Below the pieces are notes generated by a model. That model saw only the letters and a program-made list of their open reading frames with translations. It searched no databases and had not been told where the DNA came from. A stretch of 64,000 nt of DNA from Takifugu bimaculatus (taxonomy: Eukaryota; Chordata; Actinopteri; Tetraodontiformes; Tetraodontidae). Positions 1 to 13,300 of the stretch are shown one piece after another (position 1 is the stretch's first letter; every line of letters starts with the position of its first letter). Location: positions 12,837,290 through 12,901,289 of the forward strand of contig CP034993.1 in NCBI GenBank assembly GCA_004026145.2, written 5' to 3'. The translations under genes were made by a program, and so were the position numbers.

Positions 1-3000
1 AGTGGAGGAAGGCAACAATATCACGCTGTACTGTGAGATCTCCAAGCCTGGCATCCCGGTGGAATGGAGACGTGCTGGAGATCTTTTAGAAAATGGGGAC
101 AAGTACCACATTAGGCAGAGGGAGACGACCCTGGAGTTGACCATCCGAGACGTCGATCCGGAGGACAGTGGCGTCTACACCTGCGCGTGTCGGGATCAGC
201 GGACAAAGGCTACTGTTAAAGTTGTTGGTATGTTCCCTACGTGAAGCATACAGCAGCACCCACCTGTAAATGACTGTAAATAACCTTGTTTGTTCCTACA
301 GCTGTTCCAGCTACATTTAAAGTGAGCCTGAAGAGTCAGGATGCTGAGGAAGGGAACAGCGTCAGCCTGAGCTGCGAGCTGTCGAAGAAAGGGGTGCCGG
401 TGCAGTGGAAGAGAGATGCCCAGCTGCTGTCTGAAGGGATGTGCCCAGGAAAGTATCAGATGAAGGTGGAAGGGAAGACGGCTCAGCTGACCGTCCACAG
501 TGTCCAGGCAGAGGACGCAGGGAGGTACAGCTGTATCGCCGGAGACGAGAAAACCTCGGCTGAAGTCAGAGTGAAGGGTAAGTTCATAGCAGCCAAACCT
601 GCTTTGCTGACAGATGAATGCATCGATAACAAATTTTAAATGTCCCTGCACCAGCACTCCCTGTGACCTTTAAACGAGGAGTCCAGAACATAGCGGTGAA
701 GGAAGGGGACAGCGGGGTTCTCTGTGGCGAGCTCTCCAGACCCGGAGCTCAGGCGGAATGGAGGAAAGGACGAGTCGTCCTGACACCAGGAGAGAAGTTT
801 GAGATGAAGCAGGAAGGCTGTTTTGTGAAGCTGTTGATCAACTGTGTGGAGGAGAGTGATGCTGGGAAATACACCTGCAAGACCAATGACAGCCAATCAA
901 CCGCTGAGCTCACTGTTCATGGTGAGACGTCACATTAAAAAGCAATTTGAAATAAATCCGTTTATTATAATATTATTTATTATATATAAATCCTACTTTA
1001 GTAATGTTACGCTATTTAGCTTACTATTGGTTTTATGGGATACTTTAAAAGCAGTAGAGCAGAAAGAGGTACTGTAAATATAAATGAATCAATGGAAGAG
1101 AACGTATCTATTTCATTTGCAGTTACTGGGTAAATGCATCGTGTTTAACTCTTTAATTGCGTGTTTTTGACAGGCTTACCACCGACTTTCAGACGGCCTC
1201 TCATCAACCAGGAAGTGATGGAGGGCAACAGCGTGATTCTGCAGTGTGAGCTCAGCAAAGCTGCTTCTTCGGTGGAGTGGAGGAGAGGAGGAGAGCTGCT
1301 AAAGCATGGAGACAAATATCAGGTGAGGAAAAAAGAGCTGCAGGTGGAGATGAAGATCCTCGACCTCAGTGTCAGCGACGGCGGAGAGTACAGCTGTGTG
1401 TGTGGAGAACAGGCAACGAGAGCCGTGATCACTGTAAAAGGTGAGTTGTTACACACCTTTGTTTACACCCTGGCCCTGTCAGTCGTGGCTGTTTATGCTT
1501 CACGTCTCTTGGGTTTTTCCAGAGTGGCCCATCAAATTCCTCCAAGAGCTGAAAAACATTCAGGTGCAGGAAGGCAACGAAGTCAAACTTCGCTGTGAGA
1601 TCTCAAAAGCAGGCGCTTCAATAGAGTGGAAGAAAGGAGAGAAAGTGTTGAGCGACGGAGAGAAATACCAGATGAAACAGAGTGGCTCCATGCTGGAGCT
1701 TGTCATTAGGAAGAGCCAGCCTGAGGACAGCGGCACATACAGCTGTGTTTGTGCTGAAGTCAAATCTTCTGCCACCATCATCATCACTGGTGAGAGTCAT
1801 CACATTAAAACCGCGTCAGTATACTGGAAATCTGCACGTCTCATTGACTTTATGCCCCCGTCAGCAATCCCAATCACTTTCAAGCAAAAGTTGAAGAACC
1901 AGGAAGTTGTGGAGGAGGGTTCTGTGACGCTCCGCTGCGAGCTTTCTAAAGCCGGAGTCCCGGTAGAGTGGAGGAAAGAGGCTCAGCTCCTCCAGGAGGG
2001 AGAAAAATATCAGATGAGACAAGAGGGCAGAGCGGCAGAGATGTCGATAAGGGGAGTGACTCTTGCGGATGGTGGGGAGTACAGCTGTTCTGTTGGTACA
2101 GCTGTCACGGCGGCTGAGATTAAAGTGAGAGGTAGGTTTATGGCTCCAGCTCTGTTTTAGAAGTGGAAAATAAGCAGTTTTCTGAAATGTATTGTCATTG
2201 TTCTCAGCATTACCTATAACCTTCAAACAAGAGATGGAGAACTTGGTAGTGAAGGAGGGAGATAGTGCTGTTTTCAACTGTGAGCTCTCCAAACCTGGAG
2301 CGCCAGTGGACTGGAGGAAAGGAAGAGTCGTCCTTAAACCTGGGTACAAATATGAGATGAAGCTAGAGGGCCGTCTCAGTCAACTGACAATCAACAACAT
2401 AGAGGAGAGCGATGCTGGGAAGTATACCTGTAAGACCAGTGACAGCCAATCGACAGCTGAGCTCACTGTCAGAGGTCCGATAAAAAGCTCATATGGGGCT
2501 TAAGAACATCTACAAGCATGTTCTATCAGAAAATAACCTGTGTTATTGTTCTCATAGCTCCTCCCGTCATGTTCAAGACAAAGTTAAGGAGCCAGCAGGT
2601 GGAGGAGGAGAAGAGTGTGACACTGAGCTGTGAGCTGTCCAAGCCGGGCCTTGCTGCACAGTGGAGGAAAGGACAAGAGCAGCTTCAGAACAACTTTAAG
2701 TATCAAATTAGGAATCGAAACAGCATCATGGAGCTGACCATCAAAAACACACAGTTGGTGGACAGTGGACTTTACAGCTGCAACTATGGTGACGTTAAAA
2801 CCTCAGCCAACATCACAGTAACACGTAAGGGAGAGCCATACACTCAGTTGTTCTTTAATCATCTTTCATGAACAGATCAGGTAACAAACACATTTTTTCC
2901 CAGCAATCCCCCTCTCTTTCAAGACGGGTCTGAAGAACCAGGAGGCTCCAGAGGGCGGCAACGTGTCCCTGCGCTGTGAGCTATCCAGGACCGGCGTGCC

Positions 3001-4332
3001 TGTGCAGTGGTTTAAGTCTGAAAATGAGCTCTGTCAAGGAGGTCGCTATCAGATGACACTCGGAGGGAATATAGCCGAGATGCACATCAGAAACATCCAG
3101 CCCGAGGATGTCGGAGAGTACAGCTGCGTCTTTGGGGAGCAAAAGACAACGGCTGAAGTAAACGTCAGAGGTATTCAACTCTTTATTCCGTTGCTCATCT
3201 GGCTGTTTTCAGTCCTGAAGTTTTGTCACACTTTTCCTGTCTCTTCCTTAACCAGCGGCAGCATCCGTGTACTTTGAGAAGGAGCTGGAGAGCCAAGCTG
3301 TGATGGAAGGAAAACCCGTGCTTCTCTCTTGTGAAGTTTCCAGTGCTAATGTCCCTGTGACTTGGAAGAAGGACAACATTGTGTTAGAGGATGGAGGACG
3401 CTACATTTTAAAGAAGGAAGGCACCAGACACTCCTTAGAGATCAGGAAACTGCAACTGGAGGATGCTGGAGAGTTCTGCTGTATCAGCAGAGGCAAGAAG
3501 ACCACTGCTAAGCTGGTTGTGAGAGGTGGGTGAATATTTCCAGCCACTTTTACCATCAGTTGTATTTTGTTAATTCTGTCAACGTGGAGAATACAGCATG
3601 ACTAAAATGGCGAGCATGGGCTCACACATTTCTGTAAAAAAACAAGAAAACATCTCATTCCATCTCCACTTCTAAACTACCAGCTGTATATAGCCTCCTC
3701 TTCCTCCACAGAGCGCGTGCGGATTCTTACAGCGCTACAGGATATCACTGTGACAGCGGGCCAAGATGCCACGTTTGTATGTGAGCTGACTCACGCAGAG
3801 GCCGAGGGGGTCTGGTGGCTCGGCTCCAGCCCCTTACAGAGGAACGAAATGAACCAGATGATGTGCCAGGGTCGTCAGCATCGGCTGGTCCTCTCCATGA
3901 CGACACCCGAGGAGACGGGCACTGTGGCATTTGTGGTTGGGGAGGAGAGGACATCAGCCCATCTTCTGGTTGTTCCAAAGCCCAAAGGTGAGCAAAGTAA
4001 TAAAATAATGTAGAATTATTAGCTGTCATGCTTTCGTTTGACTGTAGAAGTCTGAATTTCATTTGCAATTCTAGTTTTATTTGAGGAGAAGCCCAGAGAT
4101 GTTGTCATCATGGAAGGAGAGACAGCAATTTTGTCCTGTGTGACCACTGATCTCACCTCTCCGGTTACTTGGAAATGCAATCATGTCCCCCTGCGAAATG
4201 GTGATAAATATGAGACGCGCAAGGAGGGAAAAGTCAACCTTCTACTCATCCATGATGCAGATCCTGAAAATGCTGGTATCTACTCCTGTGATACTGGGGA
4301 TGTCCAGAGCAGTGCCAGGCTCACCGTGACGG
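1..4332 (+). CDS. obscn: obscn tandem Ig domains 1-12, one domain per exon
   Basis: Twelve exons of about 258-276 bases, each phase 1 at both ends, so each is one removable Ig module. Each domain of about 89 residues shows the intermediate-set pattern of giant sarcomeric proteins: first Cys in a C-E-L/I-S context, the core Trp in a V-x-W-x-K/R context, and a D-x-G-x-Y-x-C motif near the end. The first exon is cut by the window edge. The domain in 3712-3987 is degenerate: it keeps the first Cys and Trp but has no Tyr or Cys at the second site (T-V-A-F-V-V instead). The donor after 2474 (GTCCGA) is weak but in phase. Introns are 74-252 bases. Antisense open frames across this block are shadows of the repeated Ig coding sequence. 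Confidence 0.94.
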
Positions 4333-7300
4333 GTGAAGAGATGCTTTCAACTCGTCTGCTAACTTCACAGAATCTTCTTTTAACAGTTCCCATCCTCTCT
4401 GTCTCAGAGCGTCCGCCGTTCTTCCAAGAAGGCCTGCAGAGTGTGGAGGTGGAGGAGGGCGGCTCCGTCTTTCTGTGCTGCGAACTGTCCAAACTTGGAG
4501 TGCCGATTCACTGGAAAAAGGACAGACTTCCTCTGAGATCGAGCAGAAAGCATGAAATAAAAGAGGACGGCTGTTTCCTCCAGCTTCACATCTGGGATCT
4601 GAAACCTGAAGACAGCGGCAGCTACTCATGTCAAGCAGGAAATGCAGAGACCACAGCGACCGTGACGGTGAAAGAGCTCCCTCCATTCTTCAAGAAAGAA
4701 TTAAGAAATTTGGGGATCGAGGAGGGCAGCTCGGCCTCTCTGTGCTGTGAGCTGTCCAAACCCGGAGTGGCGGTGCAGTGGAAGAGGAACAGGACACCGC
4801 TGAGAGCCGGCAGGAAGTACGAGATGAAGCAGGAGGGCTGCCTCCTCCAGCTGCAGATCCGTGATCTCATACCTGAGGACAGTGGCAGCTACTCATGTCA
4901 CACAGAAAGTGCAGAGACAAGTGCATCATTGTCTGTAAAAGGTTCGGGAGTTGCCAATTTGTCAAGTGTTCAGCAGAAACATTATTTATACATATTGTCA
5001 TCCTTCGTGTCCGACCATCCTGTCTCTCCAGAACTCCCGCCAATTTTCACAGAATGTTTGCAGAATGTGACGGCTAATGAGGGAGGCACACTGGCCTTGA
5101 GATGTGAGTTGTCTAAGCCTGGAGTGGCTGTGCAATGGAAGAAGAACAAGGTGGTGCTGAGATCCAGCAGGAAGTACGACATGAAGCACGACGGCTGTCT
5201 GCACCAGCTCAACATCGGGGAACTCACTCTTGAGGACAACGGCAGCTACTCCTGTCATGCAGGAAGTGCAGAGACAGCTGCAGTAGTGTCAGTGAAAGGT
5301 TTGTTCATTTAGAGAAAGCCTATTATTTCATGACTTGCTGATAAAGGTTTAAAATGATTGTACATGATACTGCTACCATTTTATTTCCTACAGCGTTGCC
5401 ACCATTTTTCAAAGAGGGTTTGCAGAGTGTGAAGGTGGAGGAAGGAGGAGCTGCCTCCCTTTCCTGTGTATTGTCCAAGCCTGGCGTATCAGTACAGTGG
5501 AAGAAGAACAAGCTGGTGCTGAGATCCAGCAGGAAGTATGAAATTAAGCAGGACGGCTGCATTCTACAGCTTCAGATCAACGGGCTCAAACCAGAAGACA
5601 GTGGCAGCTACTCCTGTCATGCAGGAGATGCAGAAACAACTGCAACCGTGTCAGTGACAGGTGGGTATGCTTGGCAAGCATATTTTTGTTAGAAGTGTGT
5701 TACTAGGTGATGTTCTGAGCATGTCTGTCAATCTTAGCCTTATACTGGTCCTAACATCATATTTGTAAACAGGGCTTTCTGCCTCTCAGGACATTGTAAT
5801 CAGTTTTTATTTGTATGGTTTCCCAGAGGTTCCTCCATTCTTTAAGAAAGACTTGATAAATGTGGAGGCAGATGAGGGAGGTGCAGCCTCTCTGTGCTGC
5901 GAGCTGTCTAAACCCGGAGTATCGGTGCAGTGGAAGAAGAACAGGATACCGCTGAGAGCCGGCAGGAAGTACGAGATGAAGCAGGAGGGCTGCCTCCTCC
6001 AGCTGCTGATCCGTGATCTCATACCTGAGGACAGCGGCAGCTACTCGTGCCAAGCTGAAATGTTAGAGAGCACTGCAGTTGTGACAGTAAAAGGTGAGCT
6101 TAGCCTATATTATTCCTCGAATATCCTGCTCTTGCTGAATATCTAATGATGTATTTTTCCCGACCTGTGCTCATCAATAGAGCGTGCAGTATTCTTCAGC
6201 TCTGACTTACAGAGTGTAGAGGCTGAGGAGGGTGGGGCGGTCACTCTGTGTTGTGAACTGTCTAAACCTGGAGTGTCAGTGCAGTGGAAGAAGAACAGTC
6301 TCCAACTCAGAGCTAACAGGAAGTACGAGATGAAGCAGGATGGCTGCCTCCTCCAGCTACACATCAAGGATCTCATACCTGGGGACAGCGGCAGCTACTT
6401 ATGCCATGCAGGAGGTGCAGAGACGAGTGCAACGTTGTCCGTTAGAGGTGTGTATGTTCGACAGGTTGATGTACACAATAGTGTGTACGGACAAATTATT
6501 ACAACCTCTACTCAGTTGATACTTCACTTCCACCTACAGCACATGTTACTCTGAGATAATTACATTTTCCAATCTGCACTCATTTCCAAGAGCTCCCACC
6601 ATTCTTCAAGAAGTCCTTAGAAAGCTTGGAGGTTGAGGAGGGCGGCTCGGCCTCTCTGTGCTGTGAGCTGTCCAAACCTGGAGCGTCGGTGCAGTGGACG
6701 AAGAACAGGATACCGCTGAGAGCCGGCAGGAAGTACGAGATGAAGCAGGAGGGCTGCCTCCTCCAGCTGCAGATCAATGAACTCATACCTGAGGACAGCG
6801 GCAGCTACTCATGCCATGCAGACAGTGTGGTGACGACTGCAACTGTGGCAGTGAAAGGTGTGTACAAGTGGGTGTTACATGTGTGTGTTCTGTGATGGTC
6901 CTCAGTTCTGTTTCCTTCTGCTCATTGCATCTTGCACAGAGCTCCCTCCATACTTCATCAGCCAATTACAAAGTGTGGAGGCTGAGGAGGGAAGTGCAGC
7001 CTCTCTCTGCTGTGAGCTGTCTAAGCCTGGGGTGAGAGTACAGTGGAAGAAGAACAGGATACCACTGAGAGCCAGCAGGAAGTATGAGCTGAAGCAGGAG
7101 GGCTGCCTCCTCCAGCTGAACATCCAGGAGCTCAAACCTGAAGACAGTGGAGTCTACACATGCCAGACAGGAAGTGCAGAGACCTCTGCAACTGTGTCTG
7201 TGAAAGGTGTGTGATGTTGGTAATAAGAATACAACCAGCTTATGAACAACCTGGTGATTGTTGAGACTTCACAATTTGGCCAGGCTGGGGTTCAAACACT

Positions 7301-10300
7301 CAAGGCAATTCTCACCAAACGTTCCAGAGCTCCCTCCTTTCTTCAAAAAAACCCTGCAAAGCGTGAAGGCCGAGGAGGGCGCGACAGTTTCCCTGTGCTG
7401 CGAGCTGTCTAAACCTGGAGCGTCCGTGCAGTGGAAGAAGAATGAGATGGCGCTGAGAGCCGGTAGGAAGTACGAGATGAAGCAAGATGGCTGCCACACT
7501 GAGCTGCAGATCAAGGATCTCAAACTGGAGGACAGTGGCAGCTACTCATGTCACGCAGGAAAAGCGGGGACAAGTGCAACTTTGGCAGTGAGAGGTGTGT
7601 ATGGAAAATCAGAAAACATTTTTTTATTTTTGCTTAGGTTTTGAGCAAGTCAGTAGCGATTACCAGGATTACTTTTCACAAATCTGCACTCATTTTTAAG
7701 AGCTCCCGCCGTTCTTCAAGAAGTCCTTACAAAGCCTGGAGGTTGAGGAGGGCAGCTCGGCCTCTCTGTGCTGTGAGCTGTCCAAACCTGGAGCGTCGGT
7801 GCAGTGGACGAAGAACAGGATACCGCTGAGAGCCGGCAGGAAGTACGAGATGAAGCAGGAGGGCTGCCTCCTCCAGCTGCAGATCAATGAACTCATACCT
7901 GAAGACAGCGGCAGCTACTCATGTCATGCAGGAAATGCAGAGACAAGTGCAACTGTGGCAGTGAAAGGTGTGTGTCTGACAATATTGTAGTGAAAGGCTG
8001 CTGTCACACTGTTGGCTTTTAAAGTACCTCCTTTTTGAGAGTCTAAATCGTCCTTTCCATATAACGGTCCTTATCTAAATCTTCTTGGATCCTGAGATGT
8101 GTAAAGCTAGTTATGTGGGGTCTGGATGAGCACATAACCTCCAGATTATGTCATGTGATGTCAGATTAGGTCATTATTTTGAGATCACATTCTCATTTTA
8201 CTTCCTTTTTCCACAATTGTCCTCAGTACTGTTTCCTTCTGCTCATTGCATCTTGCACAGAGCTCCCTCCATACTTCATCAGCCAATTACAAAGTGTGGA
8301 GGCTGAGGAGGGAAGTGCAGCCTCTCTCTGCTGTGAGCTGTCTAAGCCTGGGGTGAGAGTACAGTGGAAGAAGAACAGGATACCACTGAGAGCCGGCAGG
8401 AAGTATGAGCTGAAGCAGGAGGGCTGCCTCCTCCAGCTGAACATCCAGGAGCTCAAACCTGAAGACAGTGGAGTCTACACATGCCAGACAGGAAGTGCAG
8501 AGACCTCTGCAACTGTGTCTGTGAAAGGTGCGTGCACCCTCAAATGTCGAGTACTTTTGTTTTGTCCAACATTTACTACACATTTCTAATTAAAACAAAA
8601 TCTTTTAAGTAGAGATCCAGCCACCTCCAGCAAAGGAAGAGCCTCCAGTGATCGTCTCTCAGACTGTAGCCAAACCTCTCAAAGCATCTACTCCTGCAGA
8701 AAATGTGAGACCTGTTCCTCCAGAGCCCAAAAAGAGATCCAACAGGAAGGCATCAATAACAAGTCTGGAAAAAGATGCAATTTTGACTTTAGACAAAAAT
8801 CAGTCCGTGGTGAAGGACAGGAAAGAAGAGCTAAAGGGAACACCTGCAAGGTCTGAGGAGAAAGACTTGGACGTTCTAAAGAATGGAACACAGTCAGAGG
8901 AGTTTAATCTGGAGAAAGATGAAGCCAAGAATTTTGATAAGTTTACAAAACTAACTGATATTAAAAAGGAATTGGTGGGTGAGGCAAAGAAGAAAAGAGA
9001 GAAAGATGTTTTTATTGAAGCAGAACAACCAGCAACCATGTTAGAGAAATTGGTCCTGGCTGAGCAGCCAGAGGTGGTGTTGGAACAAAAGAGACGGTCA
9101 TTTGTATGTCTGCAAGATGAAGATGAAGGTGAAGTGATTCCAAAACAACCAGCAAAGCCTTCAGAGAAGGAAAATAAAGTGGACACAAAGAGAACGAGTC
9201 CAGCTTTCCAAGAAGAAATGCCTGGAAAAGAAGATCAAGATGATGTAAGAGACCCTTTGAAGCAACAAGAAGCAAGATCAGCCGTACAAAAAGGTGACAA
9301 AACAGAGGAGTCTTTTAAACCACCAGTGAGATCAAGAGGAAGGTTAACATTAGAGAATCAACAACCCAACATGGATCTTTTCCAGCCAGAAAAAGCTTTA
9401 GAGGTTTCCGAAGAAGGCCTTGAACAGAGAAACCAGGTTAAACAAGGATTGTCAGCCACAGTTTCCCAAAAGGAGAAAACAGGACAAAAGTCACAAGAAA
9501 AATTAGACAAAACTTTGGCAGATCAGGTTGAACACGCTCCTCCAAAACCTCCCACCAGGATAAAAAGCAAAGCGAGGTCAGGGATGGAAAAGCAACATTC
9601 CAGGGACACGGAGACAGAACAGGATGATCAGCAAGTGAAAGTGGATGATCGGTTAGTTAACAAATCAGTGTCTCTAAAAAAGGAGGCTGAAGAGAAACCA
9701 AACTATGAGAGCGAGCAGTGGGTAACTGAGATACCTGAGCAGTTTAAGCAGCCTGCAAAGGTTTCAGACAATGACACAAACACCAAACAGTCGCTAAAAC
9801 AGCTGGTGAAGCCCATTATTAAAGAACCTGAGCAGGAAACAAAGCTAGCAGTGGGGCCACTGAGAAGGGAAGAGGAGCAACATGTGACAAAACAAGCAGA
9901 AGACATTCCTTTGCTCTACATTTCTGAAGATGAAACCTTCATGGAGGCTTTGAGCGAGCTGCCTGTAGACATCCAGCCCCCAGACCAAGGCTTCACCACC
10001 AACCCACCAGAGGATGCCACACTGGATGATGAACCAGAGCTACAGGGGGCAGCGGTCAAGATTCAGGCTGCATTCAAAGGCTACAAAACCCGCAAAGACA
10101 TGCGACCGGTCTTCAAAGAGGTGTTTAAGAACCAGAGTGCAGATCTTCAGAGCACACTCACTCTACTCTGTGTTGTGGAGGGAAATCCAACCACGGTGCG
10201 CTGGCTGAAAAACGGACACTCCATCGTGAGTGACCATCGATGCTGCATGGAGACCACAGAGGCCGGCGCGTGCTCGCTGGTCATTAAAAACCTCGGCTCC

Positions 10301-13300
10301 GCCGACAGCGGCGTTTATACGTGCGAGGCTGTGAATAAGTTCGGCGTCACCTCCTACAATGGCAACATAACGGTAGTCCAGCCTCAGAAACCACTCCAGA
10401 AACCAGTGCACCCACCACTTGCAGCCATAACCCCTCTTCAACTCGCCCAGCCAAAGTCTGACAGCCAGCCCAAATCCCTACTGCAAAATCAGCACCTTGC
10501 TCAAGCCCAGGGTCAAACCGGCACTGAAAGTTACGTCGAGAGTGTAAACGTGTCGCTGTGGGAGGCCTACAACCTGACAGAGCAGCAGGACACCCCCATG
10601 AGGCTGCAAGAGAGGAGAGCTTCACTCCTCGCTGCCAGTTCCAGTGAGTAACCTACTTTCACTATGATCTGTGACTATGGACCAGCTGCGATCCCTCCAA
10701 AGTATCACTACCGCCCTCTGGGGGCAGCATTCGGGAATTACACTCTTAACACCCCCGCTCCTCAAACTCTTCAGATGGCTTCTATAATTTAGGTTCTTCT
10801 TTATTTATCAACATACAAATACTATTGCCAGAACACTCCAACAAACTGGAGTTGTGATTATCTTAATGTTGAAATGTCTTGTTTGTGTGTGTGTACGCAT
10901 CTTGGAGGCAGACTCAAGTGATGCTCAGGTAGGACGATCAGCAAATCCCAAACGTGACCTACTGTCTCATGGCTCATGGATCTCCATCCTCAATCCAGGG
11001 TTCAGCACTGATGAAGCCTTTTTCAGATGTGACATTTGACTCTGGGTGTAGGAATGCTGCACAGATTTACTCATGGTTGTCTTTTTGTGACAGTGTCCAG
11101 TCCCTCTGATTACGACACAGCTCCGGATGTGATGGAGCCTGTTGACGCGCCTGTACTGAGGTCAGAGACACTTTTTTATTCAGAATCTGCTTTCCCAGCT
11201 GCAGATTGTGCTGATTTAACTTCTCTCGACTGTCAAATGCGAACACTATTACAGGGAAGCAAAACAGGCAAATGCAGCTGATCGTGTGCTGCCAAAAGAG
11301 GATAAAGAACAAATAACTCCCCCACAAACTCTAAAGCATTTGAAAGTAAAAGGTTGGAATTGTTGATTTAAATTCACTGTTGTTTTTCATCATGTACGAC
11401 CCGTTCAGGAGTTCTTATGTCTGAACTGTTCTTCGCTGATTTAAGATCATGAAGATAGATTGAGGACGGCATCACCTAAACACCACCGCGCACACACTCC
11501 CTTAACCAGCACCGTGTCTGGATCAGAATCCGAAGGGGAAGAAGACAGACAAGAGGTACATTTTTGGACAATAACAAATAAAGGTTGCTGTTTCCATGAA
11601 AGCAGCTGTCCCGTTTTCTCGCTGCAGACTTTTGAAATGTACGTGACGCGAGCCGACTGCAGCTCAGAGGGCGGAAATAAGGACAGCGTTGTCCTGAAGG
11701 AGGGCCAGTTTGTGGAGGTCTTGGATGCTTTTCATCCTGAGAGATGGCTGGTGAGAACCAAACCCACCAAAACCAACCCTGCTCGACAGGGGTGGGTCTG
11801 TCCGGCGTACCTGGAGAAGAAGAGAAAGGTCAGGCCCGTCATTTTTATCTCTATTTCAGTAAAACAAATGAAACGTTTAATGAAAAACAAGATGTTTAAT
11901 CTCATGGACAGGAGACCTTCCCACAGTTAAGACCACAAGCAGAAGATCTTGATGGAATTGGATCAACAGGTGAAGAGTACAGGCGATCCCTCAGGTCTGT
12001 AACCTGCTGATGTCAGCTCTTATCGCCATTTATATGGTTACAACTATTGTGAGCTAGGTATATAACTGTGTTTATGGCTTGTTTTGTGCCACTCTGTGCC
12101 ACGTATGTCTTTAGCCAACTGATTCAGGGCCTGATTGATGGAGAGGTGGAGTTTGTAAAGGAGATGAAGACCTTGCAGCTCCATTATTTGGACTCTAGCC
12201 GCCATGTTTCTGTCAACATCCTCAACCAGAAAGAGATGATATTCAGGAATATCAAAGACATCGTGTGCCTGCACGAGAGGTAACACGCACCCACACATCC
12301 ACCGATAAATGGAGGTCAAAGCCGTGAAGGACACATTCCACCTCCTGTGACCTCATCACGTGTCCCGGCAGATCAATCCTTCCTGGTCTGCGAGGGTGCA
12401 CCACAGATGATGATGTAGCCATGCTCCTGATCTCACACGCCGAGAACTTTGAGAAGTACCTTCACTACATGGTGGGACAAGCACAGGCAGAGGCCTGCAT
12501 CGCCGACAAGGCCGTACAGCAGTATTTCAAAGTAATGTGTTTACCAACGTGTGTTTAGTATAAACACTTGGGAACATTATGTTAATGTGTTTCCGTGTAC
12601 TTCAGGAGTCAGCAGAATCTTCAGCGGCTCCTGCTATGGATGTTCTAACCTTCATACAGCAGCCAGTGGAGAGGATCCAAACTTACCAAGCATTGTTGAA
12701 GGTCAGCATCACATTTATTTGACAATGTCATTTATTATGTTGCTATAAAATTGTTATTGTTTTCCTCAGTGTTCAGATTGTTCAGATTTTGATGTAACTC
12801 TAATGCTGAGACTCCTACTGGCAGGAGTTGATCAAGAACAAAGCCAAAAGTGGCCAAAGTTGCTGTCTGTTGGAAAAGTCTTTCTCCATGGTGTCCTCTC
12901 TGCCCTGGAGGTCTGACAACCTGCACCAGGTGTCCCTCATCGAGAATTACCCGGCTCCCCTGACGGCTTTGGGAGAGCCTGTGAGACAGGTGAGTGCACA
13001 TGATTGACAGGTGTTTCTACATCTCCAGAAAAACCTGTGTGTGCAGCCCTTTATTTAAGGCAATGAATAATTAAAATGGGTTCATAGATTGAGAATTTTC
13101 CCTTCAGGGAGTCTTTACAGTGTGGGAGGAGAATCCGGAAGTGAAGGTGTCCTCTAGAGGGCACCAGAGACAAGTCTTCCTCTTTAAAGAATGCATCGTC
13201 TTGTGCAAACTGAAAAGAGACGGCAGCATGAACGCTGACACCTTCACCTTCAAAAACAAGATGAAGGTGAGCCCTGTTCTTTTTCAGTGTGCAGGAAAAA

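Noticed and set aside
196..8583. Many antisense open frames across the Ig array, some over 100 codons
   Set aside because: They repeat with the Ig modules, cross intron borders of obscn, and show no protein family. They are frame shadows of repetitive, Cys/Ser/Leu-rich complementary sequence.
10912..10928. Candidate 17-base obscn exon (CAG|ACTC...CAG|GTAGG)
   Set aside because: Length is not a multiple of three, and the direct join 10643 to 11094 is already in phase.
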